Source: CALBPI01 sp038521865
GTDB taxonomy: Bacteria > Pseudomonadota > Gammaproteobacteria > Steroidobacterales > Woeseiaceae
DNA: 64,000 nucleotides
NCBI GenBank assembly: GCA_038521865.1
Contig: JBCBKO010000006.1
Span: forward strand, 1-64,000
Direction: 5' to 3'
The translations under genes and the position numbers were made by a program. This document shows positions 46,096 through 56,880 of the stretch, one piece after another. Under the pieces are notes generated by a model. The model was not told the DNA's origin. It made no database searches and was given only the letters and a program-made list of their open reading frames with translations. How positions within the stretch are numbered: the stretch's first letter is position 1; the number at the start of each line of letters is the position of its first letter.

Positions 46096-46976
46096 TGGCT
46101 TGAGGCATCCTCTTGGGCCCGAATGTCATCGGCAAGCTGCGCAGCTGCGCCGAGTGTTCGTGGTCCGAAGCCGAGCATGGCCATACCATCCATAGCGAAT
46201 ACCCGCCCATTCTTGGCAGCGCTAGTGAATTTGAGAGTCGGGTGCTCAAGCAATCCCTCAACGCCGCCTGCCGCATCGAGGCCACGCTGCGGGATCACCA
46301 GGAATGACGGGTCAGCGACGATCATTGCCTCTCTGGATACGGGCTTCCACCCAGACATTTGCCCGAGGGCATTGCTTGCCGACATCATCATGAGTAGACC
46401 ATCGCCAGAGGTTTCTGTACCTGCGGCGATGAGCGTGCCGTCACGAATGCCCAACAGGATAGCGCCACTAGGTTTGTCCAACGATTGAGCTGCCACCAGG
46501 CGCTCAGCAGCAGGCTGTAACCGCTCAGCGATGTACGCTTCTGCAGCCTCTGGCATGCCGATGAGATCACCGATGCAGCGGACCTTATCGATGATGCCCT
46601 GCGAATCGTGCTGCTCAGCGAGAATTGCAACCGGTAAGCCGGCGGCACGCAGTTGATCCAGAATCTCGGGCGGGCCGGTATCGTCCTCGCCTAGCAAGAG
46701 AGTGGGTTCCTGCGAAAGCACGCCCTCCGCAGATAAGGCACGAACGTAGCCGATTTGCGGCAATTCGAGCGCTGCTGCGGGATAGTTCGACGTGCGATCA
46801 GCAGCAACGACTCGCTCATCAGCACCTAAGTCGTAGAGAATCTCGGTTATCGAGCCGCCGGCGACGACGATCCTGCTGCGGTCAACATCGACACCGAGTG
46901 AAGGGCACTCTAGCGCGTGCCCCAACTCCGGTGCGAGCAACCCCACAATACCAAGCGCGAGCGTCACCCTGATCAT
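46092..46976 (-). CDS. hmuT: Hemin ABC transporter substrate-binding protein
   Basis: 294 residues with a signal peptide (MIRVTLALGIVGLLAPELGHA). The BtuF-like fold has VVAGGSITEILYDLGA at the start and YVRALSAEGVLSQEP, which contains the Tyr thought to bind heme in HmuT proteins. Binds heme in the periplasm. Starts 3 bp after the receptor gene stop. Confidence 0.92.
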   Translation of the reverse strand: MIRVTLALGIVGLLAPELGHALECPSLGVDVDRSRIVVAGGSITEILYDLGADERVVAADRTSNYPAAALELPQIGYVRALSAEGVLSQEPTLLLGEDDTGPPEILDQLRAAGLPVAILAEQHDSQGIIDKVRCIGDLIGMPEAAEAYIAERLQPAAERLVAAQSLDKPSGAILLGIRDGTLIAAGTETSGDGLLMMMSASNALGQMSGWKPVSREAMIVADPSFLVIPQRGLDAAGGVEGLLEHPTLKFTSAAKNGRVFAMDGMAMLGFGPRTLGAAAQLADDIRAQEDASSQ

Positions 46977-46979
46977 CAG

Positions 46980-49217
46980 TCAGAACTCCACTTGAACGTT
47001 CACTGCGGCATTGAAGCCCGGTTGCGTAAACCTGCGTGCAGCATCCGCGCCGATACCGGCGGTATCCACCCAGCGGATGTACTCCTTGTCGCCAAGGTTG
47101 AACAACCCGGCATTGACGCGTACACGATCTGTGAGGTTGCCGAACAACAGCAAATCCATGACCCCGTAGCCATCGGACGGCTGACGTAGATCCGTGTTGA
47201 CGATGTCACCTTCATCCTTAGCCTCGACCAATGTCCAGACGAGCTCACCACCCCACCGGTCGGCGGGCGAGCGGTACAGCAGACCCAGCACACCCGTCAG
47301 TGGTTCAACGCTATCGATAGGGTCGCCGGTAGCAGTGTCCTCGCCGTCGGCATACGCAACCGCCGACCGAAGCATGAATGCACCGATTCCGTCCCACTCG
47401 CCAAGATCAAATTCTGCGGTAATCTCCGCACCCTCGATCGTCACCTTATCCCGGTTTATCGACTGGAATGTCAGCAAACCATCCTCGGGATCGATACCAC
47501 CGAATTGCAGAAACGCGGGAGCGATCGCAAACGACTCGATGAAGTCCTCGTAGTCGGTTTGGAATACGTTGAATGACACCGAGGTCGCATCCGACTGATA
47601 ACGCACACCTAGCTCGAGACCCTCGCTGCGCTCTGAGTTCAGGTCCGGGTTTGCGATGGTTTTGTAGCCACCAATGAAGTTGTTGAAGCCGACATTAACG
47701 TCGTCATACGGCGGCGCACGGAAACCTTGCGCATAAAGACCATAGACTGAAATGCTATCGGTCAACTCATAGACCGCACCCAGTCGAGCTGTCACCTCAT
47801 CCGCGTCGTAGTCCTCCGGGACAGGTGCGCCGGGGTTACCGTTGATGTAGACCTCGTCGAGCGTGGTGCTCGCATCGAACCTGTCATAACGAAGACCCGG
47901 CGAGAGCAGCAGTCGATCTCCCAACAGTGAGATTTCATCCTGAATGAAGATCGCTGACTGCTGCACCGTGGTAAGCGGGAAGTCTCGAGTCGGGAGCGGA
48001 AGGAACTCGAATTGCGGCGTGCCATCAAGCGCGAAGGTGCCGCCGTTACGTATCGATGCGTTGTCGGTCTCGAAAAAATCGAACCCGTAAATCAGATTGT
48101 GAGACGTTCCTGCAAAATCAAAAGACCTCGCCGCCTGCGCGAAGATGCCGTCAATATCCTGTTCATACACCGAGCGCCGCTCGCGCGTCTGGCTCGGTTG
48201 CCCCGGCGGGGTCCGCGACTCGAAGGTGAATTGAGTCGTCTCAGACGACTGCGTATACGCCGTGACGCCAATCGTGTCAGCAATTGCCCATTGCACGTCG
48301 GCGCTGTAGGCGACACTGATACGCGTACGCTCTCTCTCGTCCACCGCATCTCGACTATTGACGAGCGTGCCACGTGTCACGGTGCCGTAGTCCGAAAGAA
48401 TCTGAGTGTCCGCGTCGCTCGTCAGGGTATCGACCGTCAGCGTCAGCGTCTGACCCTCAACTGGCTGCCAGTGCAGCTTCGCCAAAATATTTGTAGCGGA
48501 TAAATCCTGGGGATCCGGTAATTCCCGATCTGGACCGAAGCCGCCAATCCCGCCGATGGTTTCAGTCTCCTGACCGTCGCGCTGCGTTACCGCAATCATG
48601 CCGGCAAGGCGATCATCACCCAGAGCAAGCGTGCCTCTGGCGACAGTACTCTGGTCGGCACTGGACCATCCGGCCTTACCGCCAACATAAACGCCGTCGT
48701 CTTCAGCGTAGAGGTAGTCCAGTGGGCCGCGAGTGGTAAATGCAACGACCCCACCTAGCGCATCACTCCCGTACAGAGAGGAAATTGGGCCTCTGGCGAT
48801 CTCCACCGCGGCCAGACTGTCGACATCAACAAAGTCCCGCCGCGCGCTGAGGAACGGTCCAAAGCTGAACTCTTCCGCGACTCGAATGCCATCGACCACG
48901 GTCAGAACACGGTTACCTCCAACACCCCGGATGGAGAACCCACTCAGTCCGAAACGACTGCCCGTTCCGCCGACACTCACGCCCGGCTCGTAGCGCACAA
49001 GATCAGAGATATCTCGGGTGATTTCCTGATCGATCATCTCGCTGGTGATCACTGACACCGTGACCGGCACTTCCGTGATCGCACGTTCCGTTCGAGTGCC
49101 GATAACGGTAATTTCATCGCGGGCCAGCTCGTCTGAGTCCGTTTCGCTCTGCGCCTGCGCGGGTCCACCGATCGCAGCCGCCACCGCCAAAGTAACGGTC
49201 CAATTCCAGGTTTTCAT
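46980..49217 (-). CDS. TonB-dependent heme/hemoglobin-family receptor
   Basis: 745 residues from the ATG at 49217 (GGAGGAAGAGC upstream). Signal peptide (1-22), TonB box-like DEITVIGTR, plug domain, 22-strand barrel ending in VEF. The FRAP box (GFRAPPYDD) and NPDL box (NPDLNSERS) of the heme receptor family are present. But no His lies between them, where HemR/HmuR have a conserved one; only Tyr and Asn occur. Ligand therefore most likely heme, though less certain. First gene of the receptor-hmuTUV-isdG operon. Confidence 0.9.
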   Translation of the reverse strand: MKTWNWTVTLAVAAAIGGPAQAQSETDSDELARDEITVIGTRTERAITEVPVTVSVITSEMIDQEITRDISDLVRYEPGVSVGGTGSRFGLSGFSIRGVGGNRVLTVVDGIRVAEEFSFGPFLSARRDFVDVDSLAAVEIARGPISSLYGSDALGGVVAFTTRGPLDYLYAEDDGVYVGGKAGWSSADQSTVARGTLALGDDRLAGMIAVTQRDGQETETIGGIGGFGPDRELPDPQDLSATNILAKLHWQPVEGQTLTLTVDTLTSDADTQILSDYGTVTRGTLVNSRDAVDERERTRISVAYSADVQWAIADTIGVTAYTQSSETTQFTFESRTPPGQPSQTRERRSVYEQDIDGIFAQAARSFDFAGTSHNLIYGFDFFETDNASIRNGGTFALDGTPQFEFLPLPTRDFPLTTVQQSAIFIQDEISLLGDRLLLSPGLRYDRFDASTTLDEVYINGNPGAPVPEDYDADEVTARLGAVYELTDSISVYGLYAQGFRAPPYDDVNVGFNNFIGGYKTIANPDLNSERSEGLELGVRYQSDATSVSFNVFQTDYEDFIESFAIAPAFLQFGGIDPEDGLLTFQSINRDKVTIEGAEITAEFDLGEWDGIGAFMLRSAVAYADGEDTATGDPIDSVEPLTGVLGLLYRSPADRWGGELVWTLVEAKDEGDIVNTDLRQPSDGYGVMDLLLFGNLTDRVRVNAGLFNLGDKEYIRWVDTAGIGADAARRFTQPGFNAAVNVQVEF

Positions 49218-49272
49218 GAGCTCTTCCTCCCTAATTGAGTCGCTCAAGTGATTGATTCTCGACAGGTACTCG

Positions 49273-49314
49273 ACAATTACAAATAAAAGTACAAATGAGA
49301 ATTGTTCGTATTTG
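49273..49314. promoter_or_regulatory. Candidate Fur region between receptor and DUF6607 gene
   Basis: CAAATGAGAATTGTT (49292-49306) resembles the Fur box, weaker on its right side. It is framed by inverted repeats CAAAT/ATTTG (49292-49314) and ACAATT/AATTGT (49273-49305). Lies 75 bp from the receptor ATG and 67 bp from the DUF6607 ATG, so it could control both. Confidence 0.55.
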
Positions 49315-49380
49315 CAAAGGCTAATTGAATCCGGCACGCTTGTAAATTCATATTTTTCAAACCTTGGGAGCGGGACGATC

Positions 49381-50550
49381 ATGGGAAGTTTTCGGCAAAG
49401 ACTTTGGACTGTTTCAGCACTAGCAGGATTGTGCGCAGCCTGCGCCGCAGCACCGAATACAGTCGTCGACGAAGTCGAAGATGACGCTGGAGTCGCACAA
49501 ACCACTGAAACCGAAAAGGAGCGGCCCTATATCTTTGGCTGGATGTTCGCGGATACCTCGAACATGGAGCCGCGGGGCGGCACGACCAAAGGACCGTCGG
49601 TCTTACCCATCTCCGGCACCTCTGCCGCTTGGGACGCGCTACAGGAGCCGGGCCTTAGCAAGAAAGAGAAAGATCGGCGGGCAATCCTCGCGATGGCCGG
49701 CGGTTACCGCACTAGCTTTGACTTTCTCGAGACCGCAGGTTTTACGGAAGGTTACGAGCCACCCAAGCCGTACCGGTCCTGGGGAACCGAGCACGTCTAT
49801 GTCGTCGAGGACTCACCTGAGTTTGTAAGCCTGCAGCATATTCTGGTCATGTTCTTCGAAGACGAGGAAGGTGAAGTGCAGGGCCCGGCAGTCGTTAAAC
49901 ACTGGCGTCAGGACTGGCAGTACGAAGACGCGCAAATCAATGTCTACACGGGTCACGATCGGTGGGAGCAACTCCAGCTGTCTGCAGGAGACGTCGAGGG
50001 GACCTGGAGTCAGGCGGTCTACCAGGTCGATGACTCGCCGCGGTATCAGGCCATTGGGAAATGGACTCACGACCAAAACTTTTCAGCGTGGGAAAGCGGC
50101 GAAACATGGCGCCCGTTACCACGACGGGAATTCAGTGTTCGGTCCGACTACCACGCGTTGATCGGGACTAACCGTCATACGATTCTGCCGACAGGTTGGT
50201 TACATGAGGAAGACAACCTTAAAGCAGTGCTGATGCACGAGGGACAGATAACCGATAAGCCTGTTGCGTTTCTTGCCCGTGAGGCCGGGGTTAATCGATA
50301 TGAACTAATTACCGGTCATGACTTTTCCGGCGGAGACGAGTATTGGGAAAAATCGGCAGCGTTCTGGTCGGATGTGCGCGGTGCATGGGATGCACTACTC
50401 ACCGAAAACCCGAAAGTCACCAAACTCGAGGTCGAGGGCATGCCGATGCTAATGGAGATGTTGGTGTACTCGAGCGAAATCGAGACCTACGACTCCGAAG
50501 TTGGAAAGGCTTACATCGCCGAGAAGCTGCAGACCCACTACGAGTGGTAA
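49381..50550 (+). CDS. DUF6607-family exported protein
   Basis: 389 residues from the ATG at 49381 (GGGAGCGGGA upstream). Signal sequence with a Cys-Ala-rich end (LCAACAAAP) that is a poor lipobox. Trp/Tyr-rich body (GWMFADTSNMEPRGGTTKG, HILVMFF, KHWRQDWQYED) as in DUF6607. I recall such genes near heme loci, with function unknown. Divergent from the heme receptor and convergent with bchH (12 bp apart). Confidence 0.78.
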   Translation: MGSFRQRLWTVSALAGLCAACAAAPNTVVDEVEDDAGVAQTTETEKERPYIFGWMFADTSNMEPRGGTTKGPSVLPISGTSAAWDALQEPGLSKKEKDRRAILAMAGGYRTSFDFLETAGFTEGYEPPKPYRSWGTEHVYVVEDSPEFVSLQHILVMFFEDEEGEVQGPAVVKHWRQDWQYEDAQINVYTGHDRWEQLQLSAGDVEGTWSQAVYQVDDSPRYQAIGKWTHDQNFSAWESGETWRPLPRREFSVRSDYHALIGTNRHTILPTGWLHEEDNLKAVLMHEGQITDKPVAFLAREAGVNRYELITGHDFSGGDEYWEKSAAFWSDVRGAWDALLTENPKVTKLEVEGMPMLMEMLVYSSEIETYDSEVGKAYIAEKLQTHYEW

Positions 50551-50562
50551 CGCGGTTCCGAT

Positions 50563-53500
50563 CTAAGAAGCCGCGTTGGGGATAACGCCCTCAACGCGGT
50601 CTTCGAGTTCTTCACTCGCCTGCTCCAGCGCCGCTAGCGTATCGTCATCCGGCTGCCAGTAATTCCGGTCGGAAGCTTCAAGCAATCGGTTAGCAAATCT
50701 GCTTGATGCCGTCGGATTCAGCTCCGCAATGCGGCGGCGCATTTCCTCGTCGAGCAGGAAAGTCTCGGTGAGCTTCTGATAGACCCACGGCTGTACCTGA
50801 CCTGTCGTCGCAGACCAGCCCATCGTGTTGGTCATATGCACTTCGATCTGGCGGACACCTTCGTAGCCGTGCTCAAGCATACCCTCATGCCATTTGGGGT
50901 TGAGCATTCGCGTTCGCGTCTCGAGTGCCACCTGGTCTGACAGGGTGCGCACTGTGCCTTCACCGTGCGTCTGGTCACCGATGTAAACCGGCGGTGCATC
51001 ACCTGAGCGAGCACGCTTGACCGCGCCTGTGATACCGCCGAGCGTATCGAAGTAGTTATCAACCGTGGTGATGCCAAGCTCGACCGAGTCAAGATTCTGA
51101 TAGGCGAGATCGACGTCAGCGAGGGCGCTGTTCAGCAACGCTTGCTGCGCCTGGGGACGACCATCGCAGCCATACGCAAACCCTTTGCGCTTCGAGTACA
51201 CATCCGCCAGTTCATCCTCGTCGTCCCAGCGACCACTCTCGACCAGATAGTTGACGTTGGAGCCGTACGCGCCCTCTTCGTTGCCATAGACTCGAAGCGC
51301 GGCAACCTCCAAAGTGCAACCATGCTCTGCCTGATAGGCAAGTGCATGCTTGCGAACAAAATTGCTGTCGATCGGCTCATCAGCAGACGCAGCCAGGTAG
51401 GCCGCTTCCGCGAGCATCTTGATTTGCAAGGGCATCAAATCCCGGAAGATGCCTGACAGCGTCATCACGACATCAATCCGCGGGCGACCCAGTGTTTCCA
51501 GATCGATCAGCTGCGCGCCAGCAATTCGGCCATAGCTATCAAACCTGGGCTCGGCTCCCAGCAGCGCGAGCGCCTGACTAATCGGACCACCCTCACTCTT
51601 CAGGTTGTCGGTACCCCAGAGAACAATGGCGATCGACTCAGGAAGTGCGTTGTCCTCAGCCAGGTGACAATCCAGCAAACGTTGTGCCTGCTTGGCACCG
51701 TCCTTGACCGCATAAGCGCTTGGAATTCGGAACGGATCAAAACCGTGCAGGTTGCGTCCTGTCGGCAGCACAGCCGGCGTACGCAGCACATCACCACCCG
51801 GCGAAGGCGCAATGTAGTGTCCGTCGAGCGCACGCAGCAGGCCCGGCGTCTCTGCATCCTGCCCGAGCAGATCGTTCGACGCCTGCAGTGACTTCATGAG
51901 ATCCACACCGTCCACGCCAGGCGGAAGGCCAGCTAGCTGCGCCGCTTTCGCAGGCGTCAGCGATTTCTTGGCGATGCCCTCCAGCGCGGCCTTAGCGGGG
52001 CGCACACCATGCGATGCATCAGCCATACACGAGAGCAAATCGACGCGTTCTGTCGTACTGGGCGGTCGGCCCACAACATGCAGGCCATGCGGAATCAGCG
52101 CGGTCTCATATTCATGCAAACGCTGTTGCAGCGCATTTACTGCTTCGTCAGCAACATCCAGCGTCCACTCGGGCGTGGCAGACGCCAGCTCCAACTCCTG
52201 TGCCTGCGCCTGGATCAAAGCCAGAAGGTCTAGATCGGGTTTGGCGTCGGGGTCACGTTGCCGCCAACGATCCAGAGAATCGGACAACTCCTGGAGCCCT
52301 TTATACAGACCTGCTTCAGATATCGGAGGCGTCAGATAACTGATCAAGGTTGCGGCGGATCGCCGCTTGGCGATGGCGCCTTCCGATGGATTGTTGGCCG
52401 CATAGAGATAGAAATTCGGCAGCGCGCCGATCAGACGCTCCGGCCAACAATTGCCCGACATTCCGGTTTGTTTACCCGGCATGAATTCGAGCGCACCGTG
52501 CGTTCCAAAATGCAGGACCGCGTGCGCGGCGTAGTCTTCACGCAAATAGCGATAGAACGCCGAGAACGCATGTGTTGGTGCCAGGCCCTGCTCAAACAGC
52601 AAGCGCATCGGATCACCTTCATAGCCGAACGATGGCTGCACGGCGACGAGGACGTTGCCATATTGCTGACCGAGGACCATCAACGAGCGACCATTCACGA
52701 GCTGCTTGCCGGGTGCAGCACCCCATTGCGATTCGATCTCCGCCAGCCAAGGCTCACGCGACACGTGATCATCCACATCGATTAGCGTGTGGACGTTCGC
52801 ATCGGCGCCATAGGTCTCTGCATTGCCGGTCAACAGGTGGTCACGCAGCGCATCGGCCGTGTCGGGTAACCCCTCAACGCTGTAGCCCTCGTCTCGCATC
52901 GCCGAGAGCGTGTTGTGCAGACTGCCAAACACATCGAGGAACGCAGCGGTACCGGTGTTACCAGCGTTTGGCGGGAAGTTGAATACAACCGTGGCCACCT
53001 TGCGGTCCGCAACGGGCGTCTGCGCCAGAGAGATTTGTTTGGCGACGCGTTCAGCGAGTGCGTGCGCCCGCTCCGGGCAACTGTGCATGTCCTGAGGATT
53101 GTCATCCGTCGAGAATGTGCAACCGTGATGACAACCGCTGCAGGTAACACCCGGCGCACCCGCGCGCCCGCCGAACACCATCGGACTGATCGCCCCGTCG
53201 AGTTCGGGAATCGCGACCATGATCGTGCTTTCAACGGGACTCAGCCCACGCTCCGAGCCGCCCCACTCTTCCAGCGTCTGGAACTCAACAGGATGGGCGG
53301 CTATATAAGGTACATCGAGCTCTGAAAGCACCGCCTCGGCAGCGGCAGCATCGTTGTAGGCCGGACCACCTACCAGTGAGAACCCAGTCAGCGACACGAC
53401 CGCATCGACCGCAGGCTTTCCGTCTTGTTTCAGGAATTGTTCGATTGCAGGTCGGGCATCAAGCCCACTGGCAAATACCGGCACAACAGCGAGTCCTCGC

Positions 53501-54330
53501 GACTCGAGTGCGGCGAGTACACCGTCGTAATGCCCGGCGTTCGCACCGAGAAGGTAAGAGCGAAGCATCAGCACACCGACTCGCCCAGTGGCACCGTCTG
53601 GCACCGGCAGCGTCTTTGTGTCGCTCGCGATGCGCGGCTGCATGCGAGGGTGATAAACACCCACTTCCGGATATTCCACCGGCGGTTCAGCCGGCAACAG
53701 CGCCTTCGCGAGTGTCGCTCTCTGGTCTTTGGCATAGCGACCAACGAGGTAACGCACGAGGTTCGCCATGTTGTCTCGAGAACCACTAAGCCAATATTGC
53801 AAAGTCAGAAAATAGGCGCGAACGTCCTGAGCCGTGCCGGGGACATATTTCAAGAGCTTTGGCAGTCGCCGCAGCATCTTCATTTGTGTTTGACCGGAGT
53901 TCTTGTTGGCGGATGGTTTCGGTTTGAGCTTCTTCAGCAGCGCCATTGGCCCGCTCGCCGGTTTCGACATATCGAAATCGCCGAGCTTGGTAAGACGGGT
54001 GACCTCAGCGGCAGACATCGCACAGATCACGGCGTCTGCATCACCGCGTCGGGCAGCGATCGCATCGAGCACTGGCTCGAAATGCGACTCCATAAACAGC
54101 ATCGTGACCAGCAGGATATCGGCACGCCCGATATCCTCGAGACAGTGCTTGAGTTTGCTCTCGCTCGCAGACCATTCCGATGCAGCGTGCATCGTGAGCT
54201 GCAGCCCGGGACACTCGCGGGCGAGATCCGCCGCCGCGAGCTGTGTCGCAGTAGCGAGGTGCGTATCCATCGTAATGATAGCGACGCGCACGGCAGCCGT
54301 TGGTGTCTTGATTGCTCCGTCAGCCCCCAC
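50563..54330 (-). CDS. bchH: Magnesium chelatase subunit H (bacteriochlorophyll type)
   Basis: 1255 residues starting with GTG (54330). N-terminal DUF3479-type domain (RVAIITMDTHL, TMLFMESHF), then RAYFLTLQYWLSGS, GLDARPA, GFSLVGGPAYND, HPVEFQTLEEWG, PSFGYEGDPMRLLFE, HFGTHGALEFMPGKQ, and PNFYLYAANNPSEGA. The N-terminal domain and these motifs separate it from CobN. BchH binds protoporphyrin IX and puts in Mg2+ with BchI/BchD, the first step unique to bacteriochlorophyll. No other photosynthesis gene is in the window; BchI and BchD are absent. No sign of transfer or decay. Could be a second copy. Confidence 0.95.
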   Translation of the reverse strand: MGADGAIKTPTAAVRVAIITMDTHLATATQLAAADLARECPGLQLTMHAASEWSASESKLKHCLEDIGRADILLVTMLFMESHFEPVLDAIAARRGDADAVICAMSAAEVTRLTKLGDFDMSKPASGPMALLKKLKPKPSANKNSGQTQMKMLRRLPKLLKYVPGTAQDVRAYFLTLQYWLSGSRDNMANLVRYLVGRYAKDQRATLAKALLPAEPPVEYPEVGVYHPRMQPRIASDTKTLPVPDGATGRVGVLMLRSYLLGANAGHYDGVLAALESRGLAVVPVFASGLDARPAIEQFLKQDGKPAVDAVVSLTGFSLVGGPAYNDAAAAEAVLSELDVPYIAAHPVEFQTLEEWGGSERGLSPVESTIMVAIPELDGAISPMVFGGRAGAPGVTCSGCHHGCTFSTDDNPQDMHSCPERAHALAERVAKQISLAQTPVADRKVATVVFNFPPNAGNTGTAAFLDVFGSLHNTLSAMRDEGYSVEGLPDTADALRDHLLTGNAETYGADANVHTLIDVDDHVSREPWLAEIESQWGAAPGKQLVNGRSLMVLGQQYGNVLVAVQPSFGYEGDPMRLLFEQGLAPTHAFSAFYRYLREDYAAHAVLHFGTHGALEFMPGKQTGMSGNCWPERLIGALPNFYLYAANNPSEGAIAKRRSAATLISYLTPPISEAGLYKGLQELSDSLDRWRQRDPDAKPDLDLLALIQAQAQELELASATPEWTLDVADEAVNALQQRLHEYETALIPHGLHVVGRPPSTTERVDLLSCMADASHGVRPAKAALEGIAKKSLTPAKAAQLAGLPPGVDGVDLMKSLQASNDLLGQDAETPGLLRALDGHYIAPSPGGDVLRTPAVLPTGRNLHGFDPFRIPSAYAVKDGAKQAQRLLDCHLAEDNALPESIAIVLWGTDNLKSEGGPISQALALLGAEPRFDSYGRIAGAQLIDLETLGRPRIDVVMTLSGIFRDLMPLQIKMLAEAAYLAASADEPIDSNFVRKHALAYQAEHGCTLEVAALRVYGNEEGAYGSNVNYLVESGRWDDEDELADVYSKRKGFAYGCDGRPQAQQALLNSALADVDLAYQNLDSVELGITTVDNYFDTLGGITGAVKRARSGDAPPVYIGDQTHGEGTVRTLSDQVALETRTRMLNPKWHEGMLEHGYEGVRQIEVHMTNTMGWSATTGQVQPWVYQKLTETFLLDEEMRRRIAELNPTASSRFANRLLEASDRNYWQPDDDTLAALEQASEELEDRVEGVIPNAAS

Positions 54331-54555
54331 GTCAGTTCTCGCAACGAAACTTCATAGGTTCATGTAACCATCAAGTGAAGTTGACGTCAATTATACGTGA
54401 CACTTTTGGACCCTAGACACGAAGTCGACGGGCGTTCGGGCGTCATTAATCAACAAGGCTTGAACAACATGCGGGCAAATCGCAGCGCCGGATACTGTCA
54501 AAAGAACGCAAAGATGATTAGAATTGCGTCCAACTTCGGCGAACTGGCTTAGACA

Positions 54556-55014
54556 TTGGGGACAACGCAAACGCACATACTGGTTTTGAACGGGCCGAAC
54601 CTTAACTTGTTAGGGACTCGTGAGCCTGCGCATTACGGAAGCGAGACGCTCGACGATATCGTCGGGCAAGTGCGAGACATGGCCTCGACCCTCAATGTCG
54701 AGATCACGGCATTCCAAAGTAACTCTGAGTCCGACTTGATCGATCGCGTTCATACCTGCTCTAGCGACGGGACCGACGGTCTGATCGTGAACCCGGCAGC
54801 ATTCACACATACCAGCATCGCACTGCGTGATGCACTGGCCGCAATCGGAAAACCTTTCGTGGAAGTGCACCTCAGCAATTTGTACGCGCGCGAGCCATTT
54901 CGTCATCACAGCTATTTGTCGGATCTCGCGATCGGCGTGATTTCCGGACTGGGCAGCTACGGCTACCTCGCAGCGCTAAAAGCGCTTTCGAGGCAGCTCG
55001 AAAGCCTTGCCTGA
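54556..55014 (+). CDS. aroQ: Type II 3-dehydroquinate dehydratase
   Basis: 152 residues. Third step of the shikimate pathway. Seen are LNGPNLNLLGTREPAHYG (catalytic Tyr), SNSESDLIDRVH, NPAAFTHTSIALRDAL and EVHLSNLYAREPFRHHS. Start is TTG at 54556; a TAG lies two codons upstream, and no other start gives the full N-terminus. Ribosome site weak. The preceding 225 bp (54331-54555) carries the aroQ and bchH promoters, including a palindrome TTGACGTCAA at 54381-54390. Confidence 0.95.
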   Translation: MGTTQTHILVLNGPNLNLLGTREPAHYGSETLDDIVGQVRDMASTLNVEITAFQSNSESDLIDRVHTCSSDGTDGLIVNPAAFTHTSIALRDALAAIGKPFVEVHLSNLYAREPFRHHSYLSDLAIGVISGLGSYGYLAALKALSRQLESLA

Positions 55015-55047
55015 AGACAAACCAGGTTATCGAGGGGGAGAACCTAT

Positions 55048-55524
55048 ATGGACATTCGTAAAGTCAAAAAGCTGATCGAGCTTCTTGAGGAGTCCGGCAT
55101 CGCCGAGATCGAAATCACTGAGGGCGATGACGCCGTTCGTATCAGTCGCTATCCGCAAGGCGGCGCACCGGCAATGATGGCGCCAGCACCCATGCCACTT
55201 CCTGCAGCCGCGGCAGCACCCGCGCCAGCGGCAGCAGCGCCTGAACCGACCGCTGCACCTGAGCCGGCCGCGGAAGACGAGGGCCATGTCGTGTCCGCAC
55301 CGATGGTCGGCACCTTCTATTCCTCCTCAGCGCCTGGCGCAGCACCGTTCGTGCAGATCGGTGATCGAGTGAAAGCCGGTGACACGCTGTGCATTGTTGA
55401 AGCGATGAAAATGATGAACCAGATCGAATGCGACGTGGATGGCGTTGTGAAATCGATCCGCGTTCAGAACGGCGAGCCTGTCGAATACGGTCAGGCGCTG
55501 GTCACCATCGACACCCGCGGCTGA
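55048..55524 (+). CDS. accB: Acetyl-CoA carboxylase biotin carboxyl carrier protein
   Basis: 158 residues: N-terminal domain, an Ala/Pro linker (about 43-80) and a biotinyl domain with EAMKMMN, whose Lys is biotinylated by BirA. Good ribosome site GAGGGGGAG. Confidence 0.98.
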   Translation: MDIRKVKKLIELLEESGIAEIEITEGDDAVRISRYPQGGAPAMMAPAPMPLPAAAAAPAPAAAAPEPTAAPEPAAEDEGHVVSAPMVGTFYSSSAPGAAPFVQIGDRVKAGDTLCIVEAMKMMNQIECDVDGVVKSIRVQNGEPVEYGQALVTIDTRG

Positions 55525-55532
55525 GTCGGGTC

Positions 55533-56873
<1,341 letters not shown>

Positions 56874-56880
56874 TTGCAGC

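Noticed and set aside
50563..54330. CobN (cobaltochelatase) instead of BchH
   Set aside because: The DUF3479-type N-terminus and the motif set match BchH; no cobalamin genes are nearby.
54330..54352. Seven-codon leader frame (MKFRCEN) just before bchH
   Set aside because: Too short to distinguish from chance; no structure or repeated codons to suggest attenuation.
54331..54555. PpsR/CrtJ site (TGT-N12-ACA) before bchH
   Set aside because: No exact match; the nearest is TGT-N12-ACG.
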